Positions 1 to 8,490 of a stretch of DNA of 46,587 nt are shown here, in pieces. The stretch covers positions 1 through 46,587 of the forward strand of contig JANYJS010000085.1 of assembly GCA_025361765.1 (NCBI GenBank), read 5' to 3'. The DNA comes from Bacillota bacterium. Its GTDB lineage: Bacteria; Bacillota; Clostridia; Peptostreptococcales; Anaerovoracaceae. The position numbers and the translations under genes were made by a program. The notes under the pieces were generated by a model. The model worked only from the letters and a program-made list of their open reading frames with translations. It did not search any database and was not told the origin of the DNA. Within the stretch, counting starts at the first letter, position 1. Every line of letters starts with the position of its first letter.

Positions 1-51
1 GAGCTTTGGACAGCGGAAAAGGACGAAATGCTGGTAGAAGTTGATTATTAA
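1..51 (+). CDS. C-terminal end of a gene cut by the window edge
   Basis: Frame 1 is open from the first base to a TAA at 49-51 and encodes the last 16 residues (ending EMLVEVDY) of a protein that starts outside the window. The piece is too short to recognise. An imperfect hairpin (arms about 58-70 and 79-90, broken by an internal loop) follows it but has no T-run, so I do not call it a terminator. The response regulator starts only about 80 bases downstream, so the truncated gene may be part of the same transcript. Confidence 0.5.
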   Translation, partial: ELWTAEKDEMLVEVDY

Positions 52-133
52 AAAATGCTAGTTGAGTTGTTGACTTATACAACGAGCTAGTCATATGATG
101 AAGTTAAATTCTCAATTAGGGGCAGGATATGTG

Positions 134-862
134 ATGAAAAGTAAAATATTGATTGTGGACGATGACAAAAATATATGCAAACTGATGGACCTTTATTTAA
201 AGGACGCTGGTTATGAGACTTTCTGCTGCCATGACGGCAGCACAGCTGTTGATTGCATGCATAATGACAACTATGATCTTGTCATACTGGATCTCATGAT
301 TCCTGTCATTAATGGCTGGGAGGTCTGCAAGCTCATCAAGATGGAGTTTGATACACCCATAATCATGGTCAGCGCGAGAGATATGACTGATGATAAGGTT
401 CTTGGCTTTGATGCTGGAGCAGATGATTATATCGTCAAGCCGTTCGATCCAAAAGAGCTTATTGCAAGGATCAAGGTGAGATTAAAAGCTCGATCACCTG
501 AAGCTTCAGAAAGGCATGCGCGTGATCAAAAAGAGCAGGAAGACCGACAATTCAAGCATGATAGAGCCCTATCCATAGATAATCTTGTTGTCGATATCAA
601 TAAGTATGAAGTGATTTTGGATGGGTTAACTGTGCAGCTCAAGCCTAAGGAAATTCAGTTGCTCTATTTTCTGATTCAGAATAAAAACATTGTTTTCACC
701 AGGGATCAACTCCTTGAAAAAATATGGGATTATACCTATTCGGGGGACACAAGGACTGTGGATGTTCATATCAAATGCCTTAGGGAAAAGCTGGCCAGTA
801 GCTCGCCTGATTGGGAAATTAAAACCATTTGGGGAGTCGGATACAAAATGGAGGTCAGGTAA
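134..862 (+). CDS. OmpR/PhoB-family response regulator
   Basis: This is a DNA-binding response regulator of 242 residues. The N-terminal receiver domain (about 1-120) has the acidic pocket D9-D11, the phosphoacceptor D53 in VILDLMIP, and the conserved Lys in IVKPFDP. The C-terminal winged-helix domain (about 145-240) carries the family pattern RTVDVHIKCLREKL and GVGYKM. An upstream ATG at 95 is in frame, but the ATG at 134 (or GTG at 131) is preceded by AGGGGCAGG and begins exactly where the receiver fold begins, so I prefer 134. The partner kinase gene starts at the next base after the stop. The charged linker (about 120-145) is long and rich in Glu, Arg and Gln. The likely target is the TTTACA repeat cluster downstream of the kinase gene. 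Confidence 0.95.
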   Translation: MKSKILIVDDDKNICKLMDLYLKDAGYETFCCHDGSTAVDCMHNDNYDLVILDLMIPVINGWEVCKLIKMEFDTPIIMVSARDMTDDKVLGFDAGADDYIVKPFDPKELIARIKVRLKARSPEASERHARDQKEQEDRQFKHDRALSIDNLVVDINKYEVILDGLTVQLKPKEIQLLYFLIQNKNIVFTRDQLLEKIWDYTYSGDTRTVDVHIKCLREKLASSSPDWEIKTIWGVGYKMEVR

Positions 863-2272
863 ATGTTCAAAAGTGTTTTTGGAAGACTTTTAACCACCTA
901 CCTGATTATTACCATTCTTGTGGTGGCAACACTGACTTTAGTGGTTTCATCCATCTACAAAGATGCTATCTTCAGCGAGAAACGAAACAATTTGGAGGCC
1001 GCCGCGAAGAAGGTAACTTTGCTTACGTCGGACTTCATGAACAAAAAGATTGAGGCCGCAGAGCTTAGCGCCGCCATCGATGCCATGGGCTATAGCACTG
1101 GTGCTATTATCTATGCTTTGAAAATAGATAGAGCCAAGTTTGAAAAAGATCAAGCATTTAGAGTCGATGGTCTAAATGACACCTTCGTTCCAGGAGATAT
1201 CCTTAAAATATTGGATGGCCAAACAGTCTTCAGAAACAAGCAGTATTCCGAAGATTTTGGCACCTACGTTTTATTTATCGGCTATCCATTAACAGTCAAC
1301 GAACGAAATATCGGTGCAGTTCTACTATTCTGTCCTATAAACGATATCAACCAAAATGTAAACCAAATGAACCTTGCCATATGGCTGGCGGCGTGTCTTG
1401 TAATCATAGGAAGTATGCCATTTATATATTTTAATTCTCGCCGGATTTCAAGGCCTATTAAACAAATAGAAATTGCGGCAAGGAAGATAGCGGCGGGTGA
1501 AAAAGTGGAAGACACTGACATTGTTTCGGATGATGAAATAGGAAAACTGTCGAAGTCTTTTAATGCAATGAAAGATCAAATCGAATTGACTGAAAAAATG
1601 CGAAGAGAACTTATAGCCAATATTTCCCATGATCTTAGAACGCCATTGACATCCATCAATGGTTTTATCCAAGGCATGCTTGAAGGCATCATAAAACCAG
1701 AAGATCAGTTTCAATATTTAAAAATCATTCAGGAAGAGACAAACCGTTTAATTCGAATGACTTCTGACATCCTTGACCTCGCAAAAATTGAGTCCGGAAG
1801 CATTAACTTAAAAATTGAGGAGATCAATCTTAAAGGCGTTGTTGATGCTGCAATTTCGAGTTTAAGGTTTAAGGCCCAGAGTAAGAACATTACATTCTTT
1901 GGACAAGGAGATCCCGACATCAGGGTTCTTGCTGACGCAGAGAAGCTTATGCAGATATTAAGCAATATTTTAGGCAATGCTATAAAATATACCGCCGAGG
2001 GAGGCAATATAAACATAACTTCAGAAAACCAGGGAGAAATGATTCGGATTTCAGTCAGGGATGATGGCATTGGCATTTCACAAGATAATCTCCCATTCAT
2101 ATTTGAAAAATTTTTCAGAGCTGATCAGTCAAGACAGACGGATGAGGATAGCACTGGATTGGGGCTTTCAATAGTTAAAAACCTGGTCGCATTAAGCGGC
2201 GGAAACCTAGGAGCAGAAAGCGAGATAGGAGTAGGGACGACGGTTTATTTTACATTGCCTTCTGTGAAATGA
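863..2272 (+). CDS. Sensor histidine kinase, partner of the upstream regulator
   Basis: This membrane sensor kinase has 469 residues. A first membrane segment lies near residues 10-30, an extracytoplasmic sensing region runs to about 165, a second membrane segment follows at about 170-192, then a HAMP linker (starting at RRISRPI), a dimerisation/phosphoacceptor domain with H256 in NISHDLRTPLT, and an ATPase domain with the N box (ILGNAIKYT), G1 (RDDGIGI), F box (FEKFFR) and G2 (GTGLGLSIV-like, here STGLGLSIV). All catalytic boxes are intact. It begins directly after the regulator stop codon, with its GGAGG site inside the regulator gene, so the two are translationally coupled. The signal sensed cannot be read from the sequence. 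Confidence 0.95.
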   Translation: MFKSVFGRLLTTYLIITILVVATLTLVVSSIYKDAIFSEKRNNLEAAAKKVTLLTSDFMNKKIEAAELSAAIDAMGYSTGAIIYALKIDRAKFEKDQAFRVDGLNDTFVPGDILKILDGQTVFRNKQYSEDFGTYVLFIGYPLTVNERNIGAVLLFCPINDINQNVNQMNLAIWLAACLVIIGSMPFIYFNSRRISRPIKQIEIAARKIAAGEKVEDTDIVSDDEIGKLSKSFNAMKDQIELTEKMRRELIANISHDLRTPLTSINGFIQGMLEGIIKPEDQFQYLKIIQEETNRLIRMTSDILDLAKIESGSINLKIEEINLKGVVDAAISSLRFKAQSKNITFFGQGDPDIRVLADAEKLMQILSNILGNAIKYTAEGGNINITSENQGEMIRISVRDDGIGISQDNLPFIFEKFFRADQSRQTDEDSTGLGLSIVKNLVALSGGNLGAESEIGVGTTVYFTLPSVK

Positions 2273-2278
2273 AGTTTT

Positions 2279-2334
2279 TGTTTACAGTTTGTTTACAATT
2301 TAAAGGTTGCCTGTTTACACCTTGGGGTTATAGT
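2279..2334 (+). promoter_or_regulatory. Phased TTTACA direct repeats and -10 box: PhoB/PhoP-type promoter
   Basis: The octamer TGTTTACA occurs three times at 2279-2286, 2290-2297 and 2312-2319, that is with start-to-start distances of 11 and 22 bases (one repeat position skipped). OmpR/PhoB-family regulators bind such 11-bp-phased direct repeats. A TATAGT -10 box lies at 2329-2334, 9 bases after the last repeat and without a good -35, which is the arrangement of activator-dependent pho-type promoters. The adjacent two-component system is the natural regulator, and the lipoprotein gene is the target. Confidence 0.65.
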
Positions 2335-2384
2335 GAGCATGTAATTACAGAACAAAAGATCAGAGGCTTCAAGGAGGTGGACAA

Positions 2385-2756
2385 ATGAAAAGAAATATCT
2401 TGGTTGTCAGTTTGGTTCTAATGGTTGGACTTCTGAGTTTAACAGCTTGCGGGGCGAACAATGAGGCTTCAAAAACCTCGAACGATTCAATCGGATTGTC
2501 CACAGATGCAGCACTTACAGAAACGGTCGACACTTCTGCGGACGTTAGCAGCGAACAACAGACGAATACACAGCAGGCAAATGACCAGTTGTCAAGCAAT
2601 GGAAATGGAGCAACAATTTTAGCCCAGTCAAACAACGCAATAACAGATACGGAGAAGCAGAAGATCTTAACTGAACTGAACACAAAAATTGACAGCTTGA
2701 TTAACAGTATAAACGCACTTGATGATGTGCAGGAGTCGGATTTAACTTTTGAATAA
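2385..2756 (+). CDS. Small secreted lipoprotein, unknown function
   Basis: The 123-residue product has a lipoprotein signal peptide: basic start, hydrophobic core, and lipobox LTAC with C22 as the acylated cysteine. The mature part is Ser, Thr, Asn and Gln rich, then ends in a short helical stretch (about 85-123). I recognise no domain. The start has a near-perfect AAGGAGGTGG site. It is the first gene after the phased TTTACA repeats and is probably co-transcribed with the secreted helical protein that begins 35 bases downstream. A role in envelope sensing or as an effector of the two-component system is inference from position only. Confidence 0.8.
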   Translation: MKRNILVVSLVLMVGLLSLTACGANNEASKTSNDSIGLSTDAALTETVDTSADVSSEQQTNTQQANDQLSSNGNGATILAQSNNAITDTEKQKILTELNTKIDSLINSINALDDVQESDLTFE

Positions 2757-2791
2757 TAAGGTTTTGACTTATTGAAGTAAAGGAGAAAGAA

Positions 2792-3394
2792 ATGAAAAAA
2801 TTAATATCAATCTTAATCATAGGAATCATGGTCTTTGGGACAGGAGCAGTGTCTTTTGCAACAGGAACGGATCAAAATAGCATGGGGCAAAATAACGCGA
2901 ATCAAAAGAATAGACCTGTTATTGAAAAGATGAAACAAGCAAAACCGGAAAATAACATGATGAAAAACAGGGGTACAACGCCAGCTGCGCTTTCTGCAGA
3001 CTTCCAAGAGATGCAGGCTTTAAGAGGTGAGATAAAAGACAACCATGATGCCCTTGAAATTCTGAGACAAGATATTAAAAAATCACGAGGCGATATCAAG
3101 GATGTACTCACAGTGCTTAAGGATGGCAGAGAAAATCTTAGTGCAGGACAGATTGAAACATTAAAGACGGTTTTGGACAGTCTTAAATCGATTAAAATAG
3201 ATCGCAAAGCCATCCACGATGGAGCGATCAAAAGAGAAGTTCAAAATATGAAGGGCGCTCGCGAAGGCAAACACTTCACGGCTGCAAAGGCAGCTATGAC
3301 CAATATCCTAGCTGAGCAAGAATCTAGAAAAATCGAGCTTAAAGCAATCAACGTAAGACTTCAGCATATTCTGACAGCACTTGAGAGCATTTAG
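2792..3394 (+). CDS. Secreted Lys/Asp-rich helical protein, unknown function
   Basis: The product is 200 residues, with a cleavable signal peptide (about 1-24, ending VSFAT) followed by an Asn/Gln/Met-rich stretch and a long predicted coiled-coil region (about 68-195) full of Lys, Asp, Glu, Leu and Ile at heptad-like spacing. I find no family signature; a periplasm-type chaperone fold like Spy or CpxP comes to mind because of the two-component neighbour, but no diagnostic motif is seen. The start has AAAGGAGAAAG ahead of it. It ends the two-component/lipoprotein gene group and is followed by a strong terminator. Confidence 0.75.
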   Translation: MKKLISILIIGIMVFGTGAVSFATGTDQNSMGQNNANQKNRPVIEKMKQAKPENNMMKNRGTTPAALSADFQEMQALRGEIKDNHDALEILRQDIKKSRGDIKDVLTVLKDGRENLSAGQIETLKTVLDSLKSIKIDRKAIHDGAIKREVQNMKGAREGKHFTAAKAAMTNILAEQESRKIELKAINVRLQHILTALESI

Positions 3395-3486
3395 GACACT
3401 AATAAATTAGATCAGTAAGAATATCTAGGCTAGACAGACTTTGAAGGATTAACTATTTAGGCAGAACTCAGTCATATAATAGATAA

Positions 3487-3523
3487 GAGGCAGTATGTAA
3501 AATTGAATTTTGCATACTGCCTC
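3487..3523. terminator. Bidirectional terminator, long perfect-type hairpin
   Basis: The sequence from GAGGCAGTATG to CATACTGCCTC is an almost perfect inverted repeat with a stem of up to 17 pairs and a three-base loop. It lies between two convergent genes (the secreted helical protein and the dehydratase), so it can end both transcripts. Confidence 0.8.
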
Positions 3524-3539
3524 CATTTGTATAAAAGAA

Positions 3540-4988
3540 TCAATCCTTAATTTTTGCAATGGCTTTGGCCAGTTCCTTCTTATGAGCATAGTTACCAAGC
3601 CGAGCGATCATAATGCGCTGGGCCTGAGGCGATCCAGCACCGTGCATGGACTCGGTGCGATAGCCAACAGCTCCGGTGCCCAGTGTAAGATTTTCGATGA
3701 GTCTGAAAATCCGCATTCTGTTTTCTGTCGGTACAGACGCGACGCCACGAAGATACTTATCTATATAATGACCGATTTCTGGACTTCTGAGGTCCTTTTC
3801 TGAAGGTTGGGTGACCATGAGGCCGCCAGCGATGTCTTCTGCCAGACGCCCTATTTCGTATGGAAAACGAGTCACATTTTGTTTGCAGACGTTTGCCAGC
3901 ATCAGATCAATAAGATATGCACCGGAGGGCGTTGCAAAGCCTTCATAGGAGCAGGCAAGAGCCGAGGAATAAATGGTTTCATTCAGATGCGTCATTTCGA
4001 TGAGCTTATCCTTGATGTGGGAAGCTTTAGCTACTCCGTTATAATCAGCGGCCAAGGCGGCGGCACCGATCAATACGTCACCGACACCGACTTTGCAGGC
4101 ATAGCTTGGTCTATGATGGCCGCCAAAACGCTCTACTAGAGTACCGACGAAATCCGTTTCGCCATTTAGGAAAATTCGGTCATTAGGAACAAAAACATCA
4201 TCAAAGATAATCAATGCTTCGTGACCCCCATATTGACTATTTCCCACATCTATTTCCGTTCCCTCCATTTTCCTTGTGTCGCAGGATTGACGCCCATAAA
4301 TCAGAACGATCCCCGGAGAGTCCGAAGGCACGGAGAAACATACTGCATAGTCTTTATCCGCAGGATCCATGGAAATGGTTGGCATGCATAAAACTTCATG
4401 AGAGTTGACAATTCCAGTCTGGTGAGCTTTGCAGCCTCTAACGACAATGCCGTCTTCGCGGCGCTCTACAACCCGCAGATAAAGATCTGGATCTGCCTGC
4501 TGGCTCGGTGCTAAACCCCGATCGCCCTTGACATCGGTCATAGCCCCATCAGTGACAAGGTCTTCATCCTGCACATATCTGAGAAATTTTGTGAAGTTAC
4601 CCAGATAATTCGTTCCATATTTAGCGTCGACCTCAAAGGCCGTACTATAAACCGCATTAAAAGCATCCTGGCCTACGCAGCGCTGAAAGCAACAGGCAGT
4701 TTTTTGACCAAGCAGACGTTGGCGCTTAACTTTTTTGACCAAATCTGATGTATTCTGAAAGATATGATTAAACCTGTTGATTTTTTCACCGGTCAGATGG
4801 GAAGTGGCGGTCATCAAATCCTCATAAAGCGGATCAAAAGCCAGATCATAAGTGACGGCGACTGCGTTCATGGAAGGTATTATTATAGGATGATCAACAG
4901 GAACAAGAACCTTCTCACCAAACATATACACATTAAGATTGAGTTTTCTGAGACTATCGATATACTCTTTTCCAGTTTTCATAGCCAT
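3540..4988 (-). CDS. abfD: 4-hydroxybutyryl-CoA dehydratase / vinylacetyl-CoA isomerase
   Basis: The 482-residue product belongs to the FAD and [4Fe-4S] radical dehydratase family that turns 4-hydroxybutyryl-CoA into crotonyl-CoA in aminobutyrate and succinate fermentation. Blocks seen include RLLGQKTACCFQRCVGQDAF (cluster cysteines C100 and C104), the MTDxKGDRG segment, GRQSCDTRK, the HHRPSYACKVGVGD block with H292 and C298, and TESMHGAGSPQAQR near the C terminus. In the characterised clostridial enzyme, as I recall it, the His and Cys ligands are seven positions apart; here they are six apart because the family SYGGCK is SYACK. The start has AAAAGGAGA. It is a single-gene unit with no transferase or 4-hydroxybutyrate dehydrogenase gene nearby. 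A related 4-hydroxyphenylacetate 3-hydroxylase is a less likely reading. Confidence 0.9.
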   Translation of the reverse strand: MAMKTGKEYIDSLRKLNLNVYMFGEKVLVPVDHPIIIPSMNAVAVTYDLAFDPLYEDLMTATSHLTGEKINRFNHIFQNTSDLVKKVKRQRLLGQKTACCFQRCVGQDAFNAVYSTAFEVDAKYGTNYLGNFTKFLRYVQDEDLVTDGAMTDVKGDRGLAPSQQADPDLYLRVVERREDGIVVRGCKAHQTGIVNSHEVLCMPTISMDPADKDYAVCFSVPSDSPGIVLIYGRQSCDTRKMEGTEIDVGNSQYGGHEALIIFDDVFVPNDRIFLNGETDFVGTLVERFGGHHRPSYACKVGVGDVLIGAAALAADYNGVAKASHIKDKLIEMTHLNETIYSSALACSYEGFATPSGAYLIDLMLANVCKQNVTRFPYEIGRLAEDIAGGLMVTQPSEKDLRSPEIGHYIDKYLRGVASVPTENRMRIFRLIENLTLGTGAVGYRTESMHGAGSPQAQRIMIARLGNYAHKKELAKAIAKIKD

Positions 4989-5124
4989 TGTTGTTTCTCC
5001 TTTTCAAATATTGAACAAGTTCTAACGGGTATATTGCTTGGCTGGTTTTAAATTAACATTGTAAAAGGTGCGCTTAAAATTTAATGGTTGAGCCAAGAAT
5101 ATAAAAGACATTTAAAATATAAAA

Positions 5125-6402
5125 CTATTCGTATCTGAGTGCTTCAATTGGATCAAGATTAGCTGCTTTGCTGGCTGGGTAGTAACCGAAAAATATCCCG
5201 ATGGCCATTGAAAACAGAACGCTTATAATGATAATCGGCACTGAGATGGAAGGTGCCGTTTTTAGTATCGCCGATCCTACGGCGCCAAGAATGATGCCGA
5301 GTATGACGCCGATGATTCCGCCGATGACACAGATGATGACGGCTTCAACGATAAACTGCATTTTGATGTAGGAGCTTCTGGCGCCTAAGGCTTTTCGAGT
5401 CCCGATTTCCCTGGTGCGTTCCGTCACAGAGACAAGCATGATATTCATAACGCCAATTCCACCGACAAGAAGAGAGATAGCAGCTATAACTGCAACACCA
5501 ACGGATATGGTATTCAAAAAGGTCGTCATAGTGGAAATGGTGCTTTCCATATTCATGGCGCTACCCTCCCATTTGACATTGTTCGCGTAAAGCTTATCCA
5601 TATATGTCTGAATGTCTGCTGTGAATTTGGTCGTATCAACATCGATTTTAGAAGTGACCGTCAGACTCTGATAATTCTTGTTGACAGAGGTTTCCTTGGC
5701 TACGCTCACGGGGATATAAAAGTCTGTGCGTGTATCCTTAGCTGACGCTATGGCAGGTCCGAAGCTTGAAGCCTCATATTTATAAACGCCAACGATCATA
5801 TAGGTGTCTATGGAATCAGTGCCATAGGCTTTTATTTCTTTTCCGATGGGATCTACATTGGGCGCGAAAAGATTAGAAACCAGCTGGCTTGACACCACAA
5901 CGACTTTTCTGCTGCTTTTCACATCCTTTTCAGTGATATATCTACCTGAAGTAAGCTTAATATTTCCTGTATCCTTATACCCCTCATTGGTGCCGATGAC
6001 ATTCACGTTGGCATATAGATGGCCATCCTGAACCTTAGCAGCGCCTACATTATGAACCAGTCCAATGGTTTTGATTCTGTCGGCGAAATGTTCCTCGAAG
6101 GCTAAAATTTGATCGTCTGAAAGCAAATCGCTTTCACTTGGCGTAGCGGCGCCGCTTCCAATGAAAGAAGGCGGCCCGCCGCCATCAGATGGGGCGCCCT
6201 TTTCACGGACATATATGATAATATTGCTGGCACCGAAATTCTCCATAGTGGTTTTAAAGGAAGCCGTAAGCGAATTGCCCACGGATACTATGGCAATAAC
6301 TGAAGAAATGCCTATAATAATCCCAAGCATGGTCAGAAGCGAGCGCATTTTATTTGATTTAAGGCCTGCAATGGCAAGCAATATATTTTCTTTTATAAAC
6401 AT
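5125..6402 (-). CDS. MacB-type ABC transporter permease
   Basis: This 425-residue protein has the MacB/FtsX layout: one N-terminal membrane helix (about 17-40, ending [16 protein letters not shown]), a large extracytoplasmic domain (about 45-285), and three C-terminal helices. The conserved [18 protein letters not shown] block and the closing DPIEALRYE are present. Such permeases do not move substrate across the membrane themselves but transmit ATP-driven motion to an adaptor and exit duct. It is the last gene of the four-gene export operon. Its ATG overlaps the end of the ATPase gene by 10 bases, so translation is coupled. Confidence 0.93.
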   Translation of the reverse strand: MFIKENILLAIAGLKSNKMRSLLTMLGIIIGISSVIAIVSVGNSLTASFKTTMENFGASNIIIYVREKGAPSDGGGPPSFIGSGAATPSESDLLSDDQILAFEEHFADRIKTIGLVHNVGAAKVQDGHLYANVNVIGTNEGYKDTGNIKLTSGRYITEKDVKSSRKVVVVSSQLVSNLFAPNVDPIGKEIKAYGTDSIDTYMIVGVYKYEASSFGPAIASAKDTRTDFYIPVSVAKETSVNKNYQSLTVTSKIDVDTTKFTADIQTYMDKLYANNVKWEGSAMNMESTISTMTTFLNTISVGVAVIAAISLLVGGIGVMNIMLVSVTERTREIGTRKALGARSSYIKMQFIVEAVIICVIGGIIGVILGIILGAVGSAILKTAPSISVPIIIISVLFSMAIGIFFGYYPASKAANLDPIEALRYE

Positions 6403-7256
6403 TGGTTTTCACCTTCTGTCTCAAAATCGTTTCCAGTCTCTAAATCGTTTCCAGTCTCAAATCCAGTGCTTATTTCATCTGATTGTAAAATTGGCTCTTC
6501 AACTTCGGATTCTGCAACTGAGTGTTTATCGACTCCGGCTTGATAACGTTTGAATCCCGCCGTATTGCACTTTTGGTTCACAATTTGGCCATCCCTTAGG
6601 GTGATGATTCTTTGCGTTTCAGAAGCAAGCTCTTTGTTATGGGTTATTAGGACAATGGTTTTTCCTTCTTGTTTGTGAATTTTATGAAAAAGATCCACCA
6701 CAAGATGTCCTGTTTGGGAGTCCAAAGCGCCGGTAGGTTCATCGGCTAAAATAATTGAAGGGTCGTTAGCAAGAGCTCTTGCGATGGCAACTCTTTGTTT
6801 TTGGCCGCCAGATAGCTCGTTTGGCATAAAGTGGATCCGGTCGCCAATTCCCACCAATTCTAGAAGATATTTTGCACGATCGATGCGGGTTTTTTTATCT
6901 ATTCCGGCGTAGAGCATTGGCAGCTCTACGTTTTTTAAAGCAGAGTTACGGGGAATCAAATTGAAGGTCTGAAAAACAAAGCCGATTTTTTTATTTCGCA
7001 CATCAGAAAGTTCATTGTCTGCCATGTCCTCAATAGGTATGCCGTCTAGTGTATAGGTGCCACTGGTTGGCCTGTCCAAAGCTCCGATGATATTCATCAA
7101 AGTACTTTTGCCGGATCCAGAAGCTCCAATGATAGAAACAAACTCGCCTTTTTTAACCCGAAGATCAATATCTTTTATGATATGAACTTCATTTGGCGTG
7201 CCAATAAAAAAGTTTTTGACGATATTTTTCATATCGATGATATTTTCCTTATTCAT
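6393..7256 (-). CDS. MacB/LolD-type ABC transporter ATPase with acidic tail
   Basis: The first 225 or so residues form a standard LolD/MacB-family ATPase: Walker [11 protein letters not shown] loop, signature LSGGQKQR, Walker [10 protein letters not shown], and the H-loop (VLITHN). It powers the neighbouring permease. Beyond the family length there is a tail of about 60 residues rich in Glu, Asp and Asn, which includes a tandem [12 protein letters not shown] repeat. The start has AGGAG close before the ATG. It begins 8 bases after the membrane fusion gene ends and overlaps the permease gene by 10 bases. Substrate is unknown; drugs, peptides or lipids are the usual guesses for the family. Confidence 0.93.
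   Translation of the reverse strand: MNKENIIDMKNIVKNFFIGTPNEVHIIKDIDLRVKKGEFVSIIGASGSGKSTLMNIIGALDRPTSGTYTLDGIPIEDMADNELSDVRNKKIGFVFQTFNLIPRNSALKNVELPMLYAGIDKKTRIDRAKYLLELVGIGDRIHFMPNELSGGQKQRVAIARALANDPSIILADEPTGALDSQTGHLVVDLFHKIHKQEGKTIVLITHNKELASETQRIITLRDGQIVNQKCNTAGFKRYQAGVDKHSVAESEVEEPILQSDEISTGFETGNDLETGNDFETEGENQCL
6424..6459. repeat. 18-bp tandem repeat inside the ATPase tail
   Basis: AAATCGTTTCCAGTCTC is repeated at 6424 and 6442 (period 18, 17 of 18 bases identical). It encodes the doubled ETGND motif at the C-terminal tail of the ABC ATPase, so copy-number slippage would keep the reading frame. Confidence 0.8.
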
Positions 7257-7264
7257 GGCATCTC

Positions 7265-8428
7265 CTATTTCACTGGGGCAGGGATTTTTAGGTTAACAGC
7301 TTCACCGGGTTTAAGACTAACCGGAGTGCTGATGACCATCAAGCCATCTTTTAAATCTGCTCCACTGACCTCAATATTAAAATCTGTCTGCATGCCTGTT
7401 GTTACTGGAAGTACTTTGACCATATAACCATTACCGCTTTTTTCCGCAACATAGATGCTACTTGTTCCATCCGGATTTTGTGTTACCGCATCATAGGGTA
7501 CAGTATAGATGTTCTTCTTTTCAGCTATGGTAATGGACAATCTGGCATTCATGCCGATTTTAAGGGCTGGATCCTTGTCGAGTAGAATCACTTTGGCTTC
7601 GAACTCAACATTGCTTGAAGAAACAGTCTGCCCAGTTGCGCTCTTTTGGGCAGCAGGCGAGATGCTGTCAACAACCGCTTTTAATGACTTATTCCCGGTT
7701 CCGTCGGTTTTGACTGTGACGGACTGACCGGCTTTGATGGAGCCGACATCAAACTCCTTAATGCCAGTTCTTATAACAAGGTTACTCGTGTCTTCTACGA
7801 CGAAAAGAACGCCGGAGCCTGGCGTACCTACAGTGGCATTGACCATAGTCACGGTCCCACTGATAGGGGCCTTAATTGAAGCATCATTAAGCTGACTTTG
7901 AAGCTTGGACAAAGTCATTTGTGTACTTTTATTGTTATAGTTTGCTTGAGCGATTTTAAGGGCGTTTAGCGCATTTTGAAGATCAAGCTGCGAGATGTCA
8001 CCGAGGCCATAGGAAAGCTTGCTGCTGTCATAAGCAGATTGAGCATTTTCAAGCTGAATTTTTGTTGTCGCTTCTGAGGCTGCCGCCGCATATCGAGCCT
8101 GCTCAACGTCCTTAGACAGAGAAGAAGTATCTAGCTTGGCAAGCAGCGTGCCAGCTTTGACGTTATCGCCCACAGCGACGCTTACGCTTTTTACCGGATA
8201 GCCTAGAGTCGTATAAACGTTTTCAGACTTTGCACTTTCAATGGTTCCGGTAACACTAACGCTATCAATCAGTTGTGATTTGGCAAGAACCGTGTAGTCA
8301 AGCCCATCCTTTCCACCGGCAACCCCTGCGTTTGGGTTTAGAAGTCTAGGAGCAATGAAAAACGCCAGAATCAGAAAGAGTATAATAGAGCCTATGATTA
8401 TTTTTTTCTTTGTAAATTTTACCTTCAT
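7265..8428 (-). CDS. HlyD/MacA-type membrane fusion (adaptor) protein
   Basis: The 387-residue protein has an N-terminal membrane anchor (about 8-27), a barrel-sandwich (lipoyl-like) half motif (VTGTIESAKSENVY, then VAVGDNVKAGTLLAKLD), a helical hairpin (about 100-165), the second lipoyl half (IKAPISGTVTMVNATVG) and a beta-barrel/C-terminal domain ending near residue 385. This is the adaptor that links a MacB-type pump to an outer component. It lies between the TolC-like gene and the ATPase gene in one operon. In a bacterium with no outer membrane the adaptor would work within the cell wall space. Confidence 0.92.
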   Translation of the reverse strand: MKVKFTKKKIIIGSIILFLILAFFIAPRLLNPNAGVAGGKDGLDYTVLAKSQLIDSVSVTGTIESAKSENVYTTLGYPVKSVSVAVGDNVKAGTLLAKLDTSSLSKDVEQARYAAAASEATTKIQLENAQSAYDSSKLSYGLGDISQLDLQNALNALKIAQANYNNKSTQMTLSKLQSQLNDASIKAPISGTVTMVNATVGTPGSGVLFVVEDTSNLVIRTGIKEFDVGSIKAGQSVTVKTDGTGNKSLKAVVDSISPAAQKSATGQTVSSSNVEFEAKVILLDKDPALKIGMNARLSITIAEKKNIYTVPYDAVTQNPDGTSSIYVAEKSGNGYMVKVLPVTTGMQTDFNIEVSGADLKDGLMVISTPVSLKPGEAVNLKIPAPVK

Positions 8429-8490
8429 AATATTCTCCTCATATTTTATAAATCAGCAAACCACCCTATCAACGAATGATGAACCTGCTT

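Noticed and set aside
2754-2774. AATAAG/CTTATT hairpin at the lipoprotein stop codon
   Set aside because: Only six weak pairs and the next gene has its own strong ribosome site, so no role is supported.
3510-4408. Plus-strand open frames opposite the dehydratase gene
   Set aside because: They have no ribosome sites and their translations show no family pattern, while the minus strand carries a complete conserved enzyme.
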